A DNA stretch of 64,000 bases from Desulfovibrio oxyclinae DSM 11498 (GTDB lineage: Bacteria; Desulfobacterota; Desulfovibrionia; Desulfovibrionales; Desulfovibrionaceae), in NCBI RefSeq assembly GCF_000375485.1, contig NZ_AQXE01000007.1:119735-183734 (forward strand), written 5' to 3'. Shown one piece after another: positions 8,841 to 16,043 of the stretch. Position 1 is the stretch's first letter. Each line of letters starts with the position of its first letter. The translations under genes and the position numbers were made by a program. Under the pieces are notes generated by a model. That model was not told the DNA's origin. It did no database searches and worked only from the letters and a program-made list of their open reading frames with translations.

Positions 8841-9315
8841 TCGGGCCGACCCTTTTCGATTTTTCCAGGACAGTGCTGCCCGGAACGTCTTTGGAGAGAA
8901 ATGCGTTGGAGACGGTCCAGCCGTGCTTGCGGTAGAATTCGCGGGCCGTGACGTTGATGTCGTAGACGAAAAGTGTGGCCGACTGGTAGCCGCGGGTCGC
9001 CACAAGCCATTCGGCGTGTTGCAACAGGCGGGAGCCGACGCCCTGTCTCATGTGTTCCGGGGCTACCCAGAGTTCGGCCAGGTGAGCCTCCTGAACCTGT
9101 ACCACCCCGCCGGGGCGCCCTCCGATCTCCGCCACGGCAAATTCCGGCCATGCGCGGCGGGCGAGATCGCCCGCGAGGTCCTTTCGTTCCCAGTTCTCAA
9201 TGAATTCAGGCGGCATGAACATGGCGTAGCTGGCCTCGAAGGATTCCTTGAGAATGCGTTCAATGTCCGGAATATCTCCGGACGAGGCGGGGCGGATAAT
9301 GTATTCTTCCATCAT
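8833..9315 (-). CDS. GNAT-family N-acetyltransferase
   Basis: A 160-residue GNAT protein. The CoA-binding motif reads LWVAPEHMRQGVGSRLL and motif B reads AREFYRKHGWTVSN. Either of two adjacent ATGs (9315 or 9312) can start it; 9315 gives an ATGA overlap with the upstream permease stop and is used here. It is thus coupled to the two dipeptide-type permeases and to the downstream alginate-lyase-like gene in one tight run. The acetyl acceptor is unknown. Confidence 0.8.
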   Translation of the reverse strand: MMEEYIIRPASSGDIPDIERILKESFEASYAMFMPPEFIENWERKDLAGDLARRAWPEFAVAEIGGRPGGVVQVQEAHLAELWVAPEHMRQGVGSRLLQHAEWLVATRGYQSATLFVYDINVTAREFYRKHGWTVSNAFLSKDVPGSTVLEKSKRVGPNA

Positions 9316-10154
9316 TGTCGCAGCCTCGGGTCTAGAATGTCGCGCAGGGATTCTCCGAGCAGGTTGTATCCCAGCACGGTGAAAAGAATGGCCAGACCGG
9401 GGAAGACCGAAAGCCACCATGCAACGCCCAGTACCTCTTTGCCTTCGGTGAGCATGTTGCCCCAGCTGGGTTCCGGCGCCTGAACTCCCAGCCCGAGGAA
9501 GGACAGGGAGGATTCGACGAGAATCGCCCCCGCGACTCCCAATGTGGCGGAGACGAGGACGGGGGAAAGCGCGTTGGGCAGGATGTGCCGGAGAATGATC
9601 CGACCGGGACCGGCTCCAGCGGCGCGTGCAGCCCGGATGAAGTCGCGCTGCTTGAGACCCAGCGTTTCGGCCCGCACCAGCCGGGCCACACCCATCCATG
9701 AGGTCACGCCAATAACCGCCATGATGTTGAACAGGCTCGGTTCCAGAAAGGCAATGACCGCAAGGATAAGGAAAAATGACGGGAAGCAGAGCATCACGTC
9801 CACGCCGCGCATGATGATTTCGTCAACGAGCTTGCCGAAGTAGCCCGAGATGAGTCCCAGCGCCACGCCGATGGCCGTAGAAATGCCCACGGCCACGAAT
9901 CCCACCCAAAGCGATACGCGCCCGCCGAACAGGATGCGCGAAAGCACGTCGCGTCCAAGTGCATCGGTGCCGAGGGGGTGTGCGGCGCTCGGCGGCAGCA
10001 GCATGGCGTTCACGTTGATGGCGTTGGGGTCGTAGGGTGCGATCCACGGAGCCAGAACCGCCCCGAGGGACATGACAGCCACCAGCGAGGCACCGATCAT
10101 CAGCAGGGCGTTTCTTGAAAGAAAGGAAGGGCGGCGCAATGGTCCCTTGATCAT
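9312..10154 (-). CDS. ABC transporter permease, DppC/OppC type
   Basis: A 280-residue inner-membrane permease with about six transmembrane helices and the binding-protein-dependent permease EAA loop (RAARAAGAGPGRIILRHILPN) near residue 190. The N-terminal block, with NAMLLPPSAAHPLGTDALGRDVLSR, is typical of DppC/OppC subunits of oligopeptide or nickel importers. It overlaps the DppB-like gene by 4 bases (ATGA). No substrate-binding protein or ATPase gene lies next to it, so the complete transporter must use subunits encoded elsewhere. Confidence 0.9.
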   Translation of the reverse strand: MIKGPLRRPSFLSRNALLMIGASLVAVMSLGAVLAPWIAPYDPNAINVNAMLLPPSAAHPLGTDALGRDVLSRILFGGRVSLWVGFVAVGISTAIGVALGLISGYFGKLVDEIIMRGVDVMLCFPSFFLILAVIAFLEPSLFNIMAVIGVTSWMGVARLVRAETLGLKQRDFIRAARAAGAGPGRIILRHILPNALSPVLVSATLGVAGAILVESSLSFLGLGVQAPEPSWGNMLTEGKEVLGVAWWLSVFPGLAILFTVLGYNLLGESLRDILDPRLRQ

Positions 10155-11146
10155 GCGTCCCTCCCCGAAACACGAATGCGCGGATCAGCCAGTCCGTAGC
10201 CGATGTCCGCCAGCAGGTTGCCCGCCAGTGTCAGCACGGCGCCGAGGACCAGACTGCCCATGATGAGCGGGTAGTCGCGCGCCATGACGCCTTCATAGAA
10301 AAGCTGCCCAAGCCCAGGCAGGGCGAAGATGGATTCGATGATGACCGAACCGCCGATGAGCGTCGGCACCGAAAGGCCGAGGATGGTGATGACGGGCAGC
10401 AGGGCGTTTCTCAGGGCGTGGCGGTACAGCACCGAACGGCTGGAGAGCCCTTTGGCCCGGGCGGTCATGATGTAGTCCTGCCGCAGTACTTCGAGCATCC
10501 CCGAGCGCATGTAGCGGGACAGCCCGGCCCAGCTGCCGAAAGTATAAATGAATATGGGCATGGCCAGATGCCGAGCCAGATCCACGAGCTGTTCATGCCA
10601 CGCCATCTGATCGAATCCCATGCTGGTGAGTCCCGAGATGGGCAGCACCGGCCAGTATATGCCCAGCCAGAGCATGAGCAGCAGCGCGAGCCAGAATCCG
10701 GGCATGGCAAAGCCCACGAACACAAGCACCGTCGATATCCTGTCGAACCAGCCGCCGCGTCGCCACGCCGCCGCAACCCCGATTGGAACTGCGATGATCA
10801 GCGTCAGCACGAGGCTCGCCACGTTCATGCCGAACGTCAGCGGCAGCCGCTCCTTGATCTTGTCCCAGACGGGCCGATGGTCGCCCGAGAGCGACTTGCC
10901 GAAGTCGAGCCGAACGAGCCTGCCGAGCCAGTCCGCGTATTGTACGTGTATGGGTTTGTCGAGTCCGTAGAGTTCCTCAAGCCGCTGACGGGCTTCAGTG
11001 TCGGCCTGCGGATTGAGCGTCGTCTGAAGGTCGGTGGGGGAGCCCGGAGCCAGATGGATCACCCAGAAACTGATCACCGTAATGCCCAGAAAGACCACGG
11101 CGGTCCATCCCAGCTTGACGAGTATGCGTTTGAGTACGGCGTTCAT
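10151..11146 (-). CDS. ABC transporter permease, DppB/OppB type
   Basis: A 331-residue permease with six predicted helices and the DppB-type N-terminal domain (APGSPTDLQTTLNPQAD, YGLDKPIHVQYADWL). The EAA loop reads TARAKGLSSRSVLYRHALRNALLPV. It should form the heterodimeric channel with the DppC-like product of the overlapping downstream gene. The start at 11146 is chosen because of GGAG seven bases upstream; the longer in-frame extension to 11260 lacks permease-like sequence. It is first in the run permease-permease-GNAT-lyase on the minus strand. Confidence 0.9.
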   Translation of the reverse strand: MNAVLKRILVKLGWTAVVFLGITVISFWVIHLAPGSPTDLQTTLNPQADTEARQRLEELYGLDKPIHVQYADWLGRLVRLDFGKSLSGDHRPVWDKIKERLPLTFGMNVASLVLTLIIAVPIGVAAAWRRGGWFDRISTVLVFVGFAMPGFWLALLLMLWLGIYWPVLPISGLTSMGFDQMAWHEQLVDLARHLAMPIFIYTFGSWAGLSRYMRSGMLEVLRQDYIMTARAKGLSSRSVLYRHALRNALLPVITILGLSVPTLIGGSVIIESIFALPGLGQLFYEGVMARDYPLIMGSLVLGAVLTLAGNLLADIGYGLADPRIRVSGRDA

Positions 11147-11320
11147 CGGTGTCTCCGTTGCGACCATTTCTGAACCTGCCGATTTACTTACGTCATTCCC
11201 GCCCTCGTTGCAATTGCGGTCGCACGCATCATGTCCCGGAAGGTATCGCAGCGTTGCCAAAAGGATATTTGCCGTTTCACCCGCCCCGGAATACGAAATG
11301 ATTTACAGGAGGTAGAGACA

Positions 11321-11725
11321 ATGCGGATACGATATTCCACGGAAAACGAATTTACGGCTGAGGAATTGGCGGCCCTGTTTGCGTCTGTGGGGTGGGCATC
11401 GGCCAAACGCCCCGGTGAACTGGTTCGCGCCATGCGCAATTCGCATCGGGTGGTGAGTGCACGGATCGACGGGAAGACCGTCGGACTGGCCAACAGCATC
11501 TCGGACGGCTGCATGGCGGCCTACGTGCCGTACGTGCTCGTGCATCGCGACTGGCAGGGGTGCGGCATAGGGCGTGAGCTGGTGAACCGGCTGCTGGCCG
11601 AATATGTGGATTTTCCGCGCGTAGCGCTCATTTCCTATGCCGATGCCGCCGGATTCTACGAGCGATGCGGGCTGCACCGGGGTGACGGCAAGCTGCCGAT
11701 GTTCGCGGGGGAACTCCCGTCCTGA
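11321..11725 (+). CDS. Small GNAT-family N-acetyltransferase
   Basis: A 134-residue GNAT protein. Motif A is VHRDWQGCGIGRELVNRLL and the C-terminal ADAAGFYERCGL is motif B. The start ATG at 11321 follows a full AGGAGG site eight bases upstream; the extra 30 residues of the longer reading are not conserved-looking. It stands alone and runs into MarC tail to tail, the two stop codons being directly adjacent at 11725/11726. The acceptor is unknown. Confidence 0.82.
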   Translation: MRIRYSTENEFTAEELAALFASVGWASAKRPGELVRAMRNSHRVVSARIDGKTVGLANSISDGCMAAYVPYVLVHRDWQGCGIGRELVNRLLAEYVDFPRVALISYADAAGFYERCGLHRGDGKLPMFAGELPS

Positions 11726-12319
11726 TCAGGTCAGGAAGTTGCGAACGCCCGTGAAGACGATCTGGGCGGCCAGCGCGGAGAGCACGAGCCCGGTGATCTT
11801 GGTGAGCATGGCAAGCCCGGTGCGGCCGATGATCTTCTTGATGGCCGAGGCCGAGAAGAGCAGTGCGCCCACACAGCAGCAAGCCGCCACCAGTGCCACC
11901 GCGCCCACGAGCTTGTCCGTGGTGTTCTCCAGTTCCGCGCCGAGGATGAGCAGCGTCCCGATGGTGGCGGGGCCGACGGTAATAGGCATGGCCAGCGGCA
12001 CCACGGCGATGTCGCCGTCGTCTTCGGGTTCGGGGCGCGCCCGCTTGCCGGACACGAGCGAAACCGCAGAAAGAAAGAGCAGACTTCCCGTGCCGATCCT
12101 GAATCCGTCGAGGGTGATGCCGAGTGTGGAGAAGATGGTGTTTCCACCGAAATAGAGCACGAGGCTGATGACCATGACGGAAAGAACGACCCGAAGCGCG
12201 AGCTTTCGCTGCGCAGGCACATCCATTTCCTCGGTCATGGAGAGAAAGACGCTGAGCACGAAGAAGGGCGTCAGCAGGAAGAAAAGCTTTATGGTCAGAC
12301 TGATGAACAACTCTATCAT
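11726..12319 (-). CDS. MarC-family integral membrane protein
   Basis: A 197-residue membrane protein with six predicted helices of the MarC (UPF0056) family. The conserved segments PLAMPITVGPATIGTLLIL and the N-terminal LTPFFVLSVFLSMT are present. MarC was once linked to multiple antibiotic resistance, but a transport role is not established. The start at 12319 follows GGGAGGTGCCCC. A longer reading would cross the neighbouring tRNA-Ala gene and is rejected. It flanks the island insertion point on the chromosomal side. Confidence 0.88.
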   Translation of the reverse strand: MIELFISLTIKLFFLLTPFFVLSVFLSMTEEMDVPAQRKLALRVVLSVMVISLVLYFGGNTIFSTLGITLDGFRIGTGSLLFLSAVSLVSGKRARPEPEDDGDIAVVPLAMPITVGPATIGTLLILGAELENTTDKLVGAVALVAACCCVGALLFSASAIKKIIGRTGLAMLTKITGLVLSALAAQIVFTGVRNFLT

Positions 12320-12422
12320 GGGGCACCTCCCGTGGCTTGCGCGGGGACTATGGACGAGGCCGCAGTGAAAAGCAACGGCCATTTTGCATCGCTTTCCATC
12401 GATGAGAACCCAAAATTTGCTG

Positions 12423-12451
12423 TTGACAGCCCATCCCGATTTGGATAAATC
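12423..12451 (+). promoter_or_regulatory. Sigma70-type promoter for tRNA-Ala
   Basis: TTGACA at 12423-12428, a 17-base spacer and TAAATC at 12446-12451 place a start site near 12458, about a dozen bases before the mature tRNA. The perfect -35 box and spacing make it the likely promoter of the tRNA gene. Confidence 0.6.
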
Positions 12452-12469
12452 CATTTCTCCCAACGCAGT

Positions 12470-12545
<76 letters not shown>

Positions 12546-12555
12546 CAAGAAAGTT

Positions 12556-12589
12556 AAGGGTTTCAAGTAAATACTTGGAACCCTTTTTT
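12556..12589 (+). terminator. Rho-independent terminator after tRNA-Ala
   Basis: A 14-bp stem (12556-12569 with 12572-12585, one G-T pair) with a 2-base loop, ending in six T (12584-12589). It lies 10 bases downstream of the tRNA CCA, inside the island. Confidence 0.8.
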
Positions 12590-12616
12590 CGTGCTTTGTG
12601 GCGGATTTCAGGAATA

Positions 12617-12634
12617 TGTCCGCTATGTGTCCGC
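12617..12634. repeat. Candidate integrase arm-type site, left end
   Basis: TGTCCGC occurs twice here with 11-base periodicity (12617 and 12628). The 18-base block matches 34813-34830 near the other end of the island at 17 of 18 positions in the same orientation. Paired heptamers near both ends are what arm-type binding sites of lambda-like integrases look like. The block overlaps the stop codon of the integrase gene. Confidence 0.5.
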
Positions 12635-13810
12635 CGCTTCCGACGGGGTGCCGTCCGTGCCGGTCATGCCGTAGCGGGTGGCCAGACGGTCCTGGGGGCC
12701 GTCTTCCAGCACACCTTCAAGGTGGCTGTAGCGGTCCGTCATGCGCAGGGTCTTGTGGCCGATCATGACGTTGGTCTCCTTGAGCGTGCAGCCTGCCTTG
12801 AGCATGTTCGTGCAGTAGGTGTGGCGGTGGTCGTGGAAGTGCAGGTCGTTGAAGTCGTGGTCCTTGCACAGCCCTTTCCACGCTGTCTTGATGGATTTGA
12901 ACGGGGTGCCGTCCATGTTGCCGACAACGTAATCCCCCTTGACCTTCACACCGCGTTTTTCCCGGTGCCGGGTTACATGCTCCAACCGGGCTACGAGAGC
13001 CTCACGGGTGCGGGGCATGATCCGATGGGTTCGGGTAATACCATTTTTGGTACGGTGGAACGTGATGTGGTTTTCCGAAAGGTCCATATCGGGCCACCGA
13101 AGGCTGAGGACTTCCTGGGTGCTGCACCCGTGCTCGACCGCCAGCAGGATCGCCAGGGGCAGGTAGTGCTTTGCCCTGCGCTGTCGGGCCGCCGCAAGCA
13201 GCTTCTCGATTTCGAGAGGCTGCTGGGCCTTCTTCCTTTCACTGGCCTTTTCCGACAGGTAGGGGATGTCCCGCGCAATGTCTTTTTCGATCAAGCCGTG
13301 CTTCACGGCCTGCGCGAAGACCTGCTTGATGACAAACAATCGGCGGTTCACAAGGACGTTGCAGTTCTTGCCGTCTTCGCACCTGGCCAACAGCTTCGCC
13401 TTGGTCTGTTCGGCGACACGGATGCGGTAATCCCGAATGGTGTCCTCGTCGAGATCATGGAGCAGGGTGTGCTTCCATTTTTTCAGGACCGGGGTCATAA
13501 GGTAGCCGTACCCGGCATGACTTGCTTCGCCGATCTTGCCTTCCCCCAGCTTTCGATCCCATTCGGCCTGACACAGCAGGGCAGCCTGCCCGAAAGTGGG
13601 CAGGGCCTGCTGCTTGGGCTGCCGGGTTTCCTTGGTCGGCAGCCTGCCGCTGTCAAGCAGGGTGCGAAGCCGATTGGCCTCTTCCTGAGCCAGGTCTTTC
13701 CGTCTGTACGTCTTGTGGTATTCCTTCCTGCCCGTATCCGGGTTGGTGAAGTTGATAACGTACGCTTTTCCTTTTTTGAGCGAACGGGTCGCGATAGTGA
13801 CTGTAGCCAT
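12623..13810 (-). CDS. int: Tyrosine recombinase (island integrase) with altered first catalytic Arg
   Basis: A 395-residue phage-type integrase: N-terminal arm-binding region, SAM-like core-binding domain (about 75-180) and C-terminal catalytic domain. Catalytic residues seen are Lys255, His326 and Arg329 in HFHDHRHTYCTN, His352 in IGHKTLRMTDRYSHL, and the nucleophile Tyr361. The usual TG-x-R-x-x-E box reads HGCSTQE, with Ser230 where the first catalytic Arg is expected (codon AGC, one base from CGC). It lies next to the tRNA attachment site and shares a transcription unit with the excisionase-like gene 3 bases upstream. It may be impaired unless another Arg substitutes. Confidence 0.88.
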   Translation of the reverse strand: MATVTIATRSLKKGKAYVINFTNPDTGRKEYHKTYRRKDLAQEEANRLRTLLDSGRLPTKETRQPKQQALPTFGQAALLCQAEWDRKLGEGKIGEASHAGYGYLMTPVLKKWKHTLLHDLDEDTIRDYRIRVAEQTKAKLLARCEDGKNCNVLVNRRLFVIKQVFAQAVKHGLIEKDIARDIPYLSEKASERKKAQQPLEIEKLLAAARQRRAKHYLPLAILLAVEHGCSTQEVLSLRWPDMDLSENHITFHRTKNGITRTHRIMPRTREALVARLEHVTRHREKRGVKVKGDYVVGNMDGTPFKSIKTAWKGLCKDHDFNDLHFHDHRHTYCTNMLKAGCTLKETNVMIGHKTLRMTDRYSHLEGVLEDGPQDRLATRYGMTGTDGTPSEAADT

Positions 13811-13813
13811 AAG

Positions 13814-14017
13814 CTATGCCCCCTTCGGACTGTTCGCCGCCAAGCTTCTTCGATTTTCAAGGAACGACAGCAGGTCTGTTTCCAGAACAAGCTTTCGTGA
13901 TCCTATCGCGAGATGGGGCAAGGCGCCAGTCCCGATCAGGCGCGACACAGTCGCACGGTGGACCCGCAAAAGGCAGGCGACTTCCTTGATGGTCAAAAGC
14001 TTCGGTGCATCGGTCAT
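13814..14017 (-). CDS. Excisionase-like helix-turn-helix protein
   Basis: A 67-residue protein with one winged HTH domain of the excisionase/MerR-like type: LLTIKEVACLLRVHRATVSR is the helix-turn-helix and IGSRKLVLETDLLSFLE the wing and last helix. Excisionases bend DNA at attachment sites and steer the integrase toward excision. The start ATG at 14017 gives a compact domain; longer readings add unlike sequence. Its stop lies 3 bases before the integrase start, so the two are coupled. Confidence 0.72.
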   Translation of the reverse strand: MTDAPKLLTIKEVACLLRVHRATVSRLIGTGALPHLAIGSRKLVLETDLLSFLENRRSLAANSPKGA

Positions 14018-14182
14018 TTTGTGATTCTCATAGGAACGGAACGTAAAGCCTCCTACCGCTTGCGCGTACCCGTTTCCAACTTCCCCTTCGGTTGAGGTTG
14101 CTATCAATACTCGGCCAACAGGCCAGTTTGACACCGCCAGAGAAGTGAAAGTCAAATGTCGGAGAGGGGGTCGGAGAAAAAA

Positions 14183-14222
14183 GATGAAAAAAAGTGAAGC
14201 CCCGCCGAAAATGGCGGGGCTT
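14183..14222 (-). terminator. Terminator of the second recombinase gene
   Basis: On the minus strand a perfect 10-bp stem (14222-14213 with 14206-14197, 6-base loop) is followed by two runs of T (complement of the A-rich 14177-14194). It directly follows the stop at 14226. Confidence 0.8.
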
Positions 14223-14225
14223 CTG

Positions 14226-15185
14226 CTAACGGGAACTGCCCAGATAGGCGTTCGATACGTCCCGACGGCCAGGCGAATGCCCTGCCGTCACTTCGATTTT
14301 GTCGCGTGCTTCGTCATCGAGCCGGGGCCAGTCGTCCCCGGCCGTTGCCTGGGCGGATTCGTGAAATGCCTGAACGCTTTCGTGCTGGTTCGGTGGCTCG
14401 AATCCGGTGTGGTCCACATACATCTGTCGGAACCGTTGGTGACGGAGACCATGCAGGGTGCCCCCGGCGTCCTTACCTGTCAGGCCGTGCTTTCTGGCTG
14501 CGTAGTCCAGCCGGTGTAACCATACATCGCCCATATTCTCGGGCATGAGATTGTTGATACCTTTCCGGTCGGAAGGCGACGCGTATTCTTCAGCCCGTTC
14601 AAGGGCGGCTTCCTGTTGTGGCGACAGGTCGAACAGGGTTCTTGGTCTGCCGCCTTTGGTGCCGTACTGAATGAGAAGGCTATGGTTTTCCCGATCCCAG
14701 TCGTTGGGCAGGTCCACCTTGGCCGCCTCTTCTCTCCGTAGTCCGAGTTCATACATCAGCTCGACTTGCGTGGCCGCCCGACCCGCATGCGGATACGACG
14801 TGTCGTTCCGCATACGGGTCAGGGTATCTTGAAAGGCTTCCGGGGTGACCGCACGGGACGTCGCGTTGGCGATGGACCCGCGCCTGACCCCGAAGGTCGC
14901 GTTTCTTTTACTGATGTGGTCGTTCCCGTAGGCGCGGCAGATGTGGCGCGCGGCGCTGAAGACTTCGGCAATCCTGCCGTCGCCCACACCGTCGGCACGC
15001 ATGACATCCGCCACGCGCTGGAAATGTTTGTTGGTTACCTTGGTCCACTTTTGGGCTCCCATATTTGCCTGGCGCAAGACCTTGACGAAATGATGGGCCG
15101 TCTGGCGGATTCGGTGTTGTTTCGACTTTGGGCCGGACAGGACTGCCCGGTTGATCCCGTACTTGAGGCTGTCGGATTTTCCCAT
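14226..15185 (-). CDS. Second tyrosine recombinase with complete catalytic set
   Basis: A 319-residue integrase-domain protein of the phage-integrase SAM-like plus catalytic type. The catalytic set is complete: Arg150 (ELGLRREEA), Lys177 (TKGGRPR), His245 and Arg248 (LHGLRHQRFRQMY), His303 (TAGHSPGRRD) and Tyr314 (NAYLG). The N-terminal ~110 residues are a helical DNA-binding domain. The start follows GGAAGGAGAATTCCC. It is a separate transcription unit from the first integrase, ended by its own terminator. It may control inversion, dimer resolution or mobility of the island, or act with the Arg-less integrase. Confidence 0.8.
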   Translation of the reverse strand: MGKSDSLKYGINRAVLSGPKSKQHRIRQTAHHFVKVLRQANMGAQKWTKVTNKHFQRVADVMRADGVGDGRIAEVFSAARHICRAYGNDHISKRNATFGVRRGSIANATSRAVTPEAFQDTLTRMRNDTSYPHAGRAATQVELMYELGLRREEAAKVDLPNDWDRENHSLLIQYGTKGGRPRTLFDLSPQQEAALERAEEYASPSDRKGINNLMPENMGDVWLHRLDYAARKHGLTGKDAGGTLHGLRHQRFRQMYVDHTGFEPPNQHESVQAFHESAQATAGDDWPRLDDEARDKIEVTAGHSPGRRDVSNAYLGSSR

Positions 15186-15473
15186 GGGAATTCTCCTTCC
15201 TTAAAGGTTCGGGGCAGCGCCCCGGGGCCAAGCAGATGGAACATCTTTCGTCAGCCGAAAGAAATCTGCCTGTGGCGGTAAACCCGCCACGCATCACCAG
15301 CTAAGGGAAGAATGAATGCCCGTTTCCCATTGGAAGAAGATTCCGGAAAACCCAGTCAATAAGGGGTGCTGCCCCGCAAGCGCATACGTCTTGCGGATTC
15401 AATGGCAGCCGTAGGGGAAGTGCGGCAATGACAAGCGTAGATACCTGCCATTCCACCATCGGCGGGTGCTGCG

Positions 15474-15602
15474 TTACAGCCTGAGTGTTTGGATTTGGAA
15501 ATGGCCGTTTGTTTGGAAAACGGCGCGTGGATCGTTGAAGCACAAGGCTTCTTCATGCGTCATCAGTTCGGACTTCGTCACGAACTTATGACGCGCGTCA
15601 AT
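15474..15602 (-). CDS. Possible 42-residue leader protein with ATT start
   Basis: A perfect AGGAGG (15616-15611, minus) sits 8 bases before an ATT codon that opens a 42-codon frame ending in TAA at 15474. The frame reads protein-like (DARHKFVTKSELMTHEE at its start). ATT is a rare initiator (known for infC). It precedes the second recombinase on the same strand. It may instead be a decayed gene start. Confidence 0.2.
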   Translation of the reverse strand: MDARHKFVTKSELMTHEEALCFNDPRAVFQTNGHFQIQTLRL

Positions 15603-15746
15603 GCGTTTTACCTCCTTCTGATTACGGAATTATCCGATGGATATGCTCAAGCATAGGACGCCGCAAAACCTTCGCGCAAGCTCCAGCGGCAGGATTTCTT
15701 CACCTCCCGCCGTTTTTGTTCGCGAGCGTGACGCAAGCAGCCGCCA

Positions 15747-15796
15747 GAGCAAGGCCGAGCCCTTCGGGCGTCCGTCTTCGCCGGACGGCCTTGCTC
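15747..15796. repeat. Branched inverted repeat
   Basis: An 11-bp perfect outer stem (15747-15757 with 15786-15796) encloses two smaller hairpins, GCCC-TTC-GGGC (15759-15769) and GTCCG/CGGAC (15770-15786, its last base shared with the outer stem). The cruciform or three-way shape is unusual for a simple terminator, and no T-run follows. Confidence 0.5.
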
Positions 15797-15908
15797 CGGC
15801 GACTTTATTTGCGTCGTAATCTACGCAGGCGACGGCGAGAGGGATGGCGGTTTCGACTCTGGCTCAAGGGATGTTCCTACATACTTTGGGGGATTCCCGC
15901 AGATTGTC

Positions 15909-15945
15909 CACCTTAAGAACCCCGTTCGGTCGTTCAATTAAGGTG
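15909..15945. repeat. 8-bp dyad CACCTTAA / TTAAGGTG
   Basis: Perfect 8-bp inverted repeat with arms 15909-15916 and 15938-15945 around a 21-base spacer. It could be a protein-binding operator or recombinase site. No gene start lies immediately next to it. Confidence 0.35.
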
Positions 15946-16043
15946 AACTCAGGAGCCATTCAGGGAGATAGTCTATTTCATGTCGATTCGGATGTTGTGA
16001 GACGACAGTGGACGCAAACAGCGGAGAAGGGCTCGGAAGGAGT

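Larger units (their letters stand above)
15186..16043. other. 858-bp stretch without a confident gene, rich in inverted repeats
   Basis: Lies between the start of the second recombinase and the end of the sngC-like helicase gene. No open frame here looks like a real protein except a possible 42-codon ATT-start frame (15474-15602). It holds a 7-bp hairpin (15272-15290), a branched inverted repeat (15747-15796) and an 8-bp dyad with 21-base spacing (15909-15945). The promoter of the recombinase gene should lie in its left part. It could contain an RNA gene or a transfer/recombination site, but nothing is proven. Confidence 0.5.

Noticed and set aside
12556-12589. Part of a second tRNA or riboswitch downstream of tRNA-Ala
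   Set aside because: It is a simple stem with a T-run, i.e. a terminator.
15301-15556. 66- and 80-codon reverse frames in the island gap
   Set aside because: They overlap each other, have no ribosome-binding site of their own and show no protein-like pattern; only the shorter ATT-start frame has a strong site.
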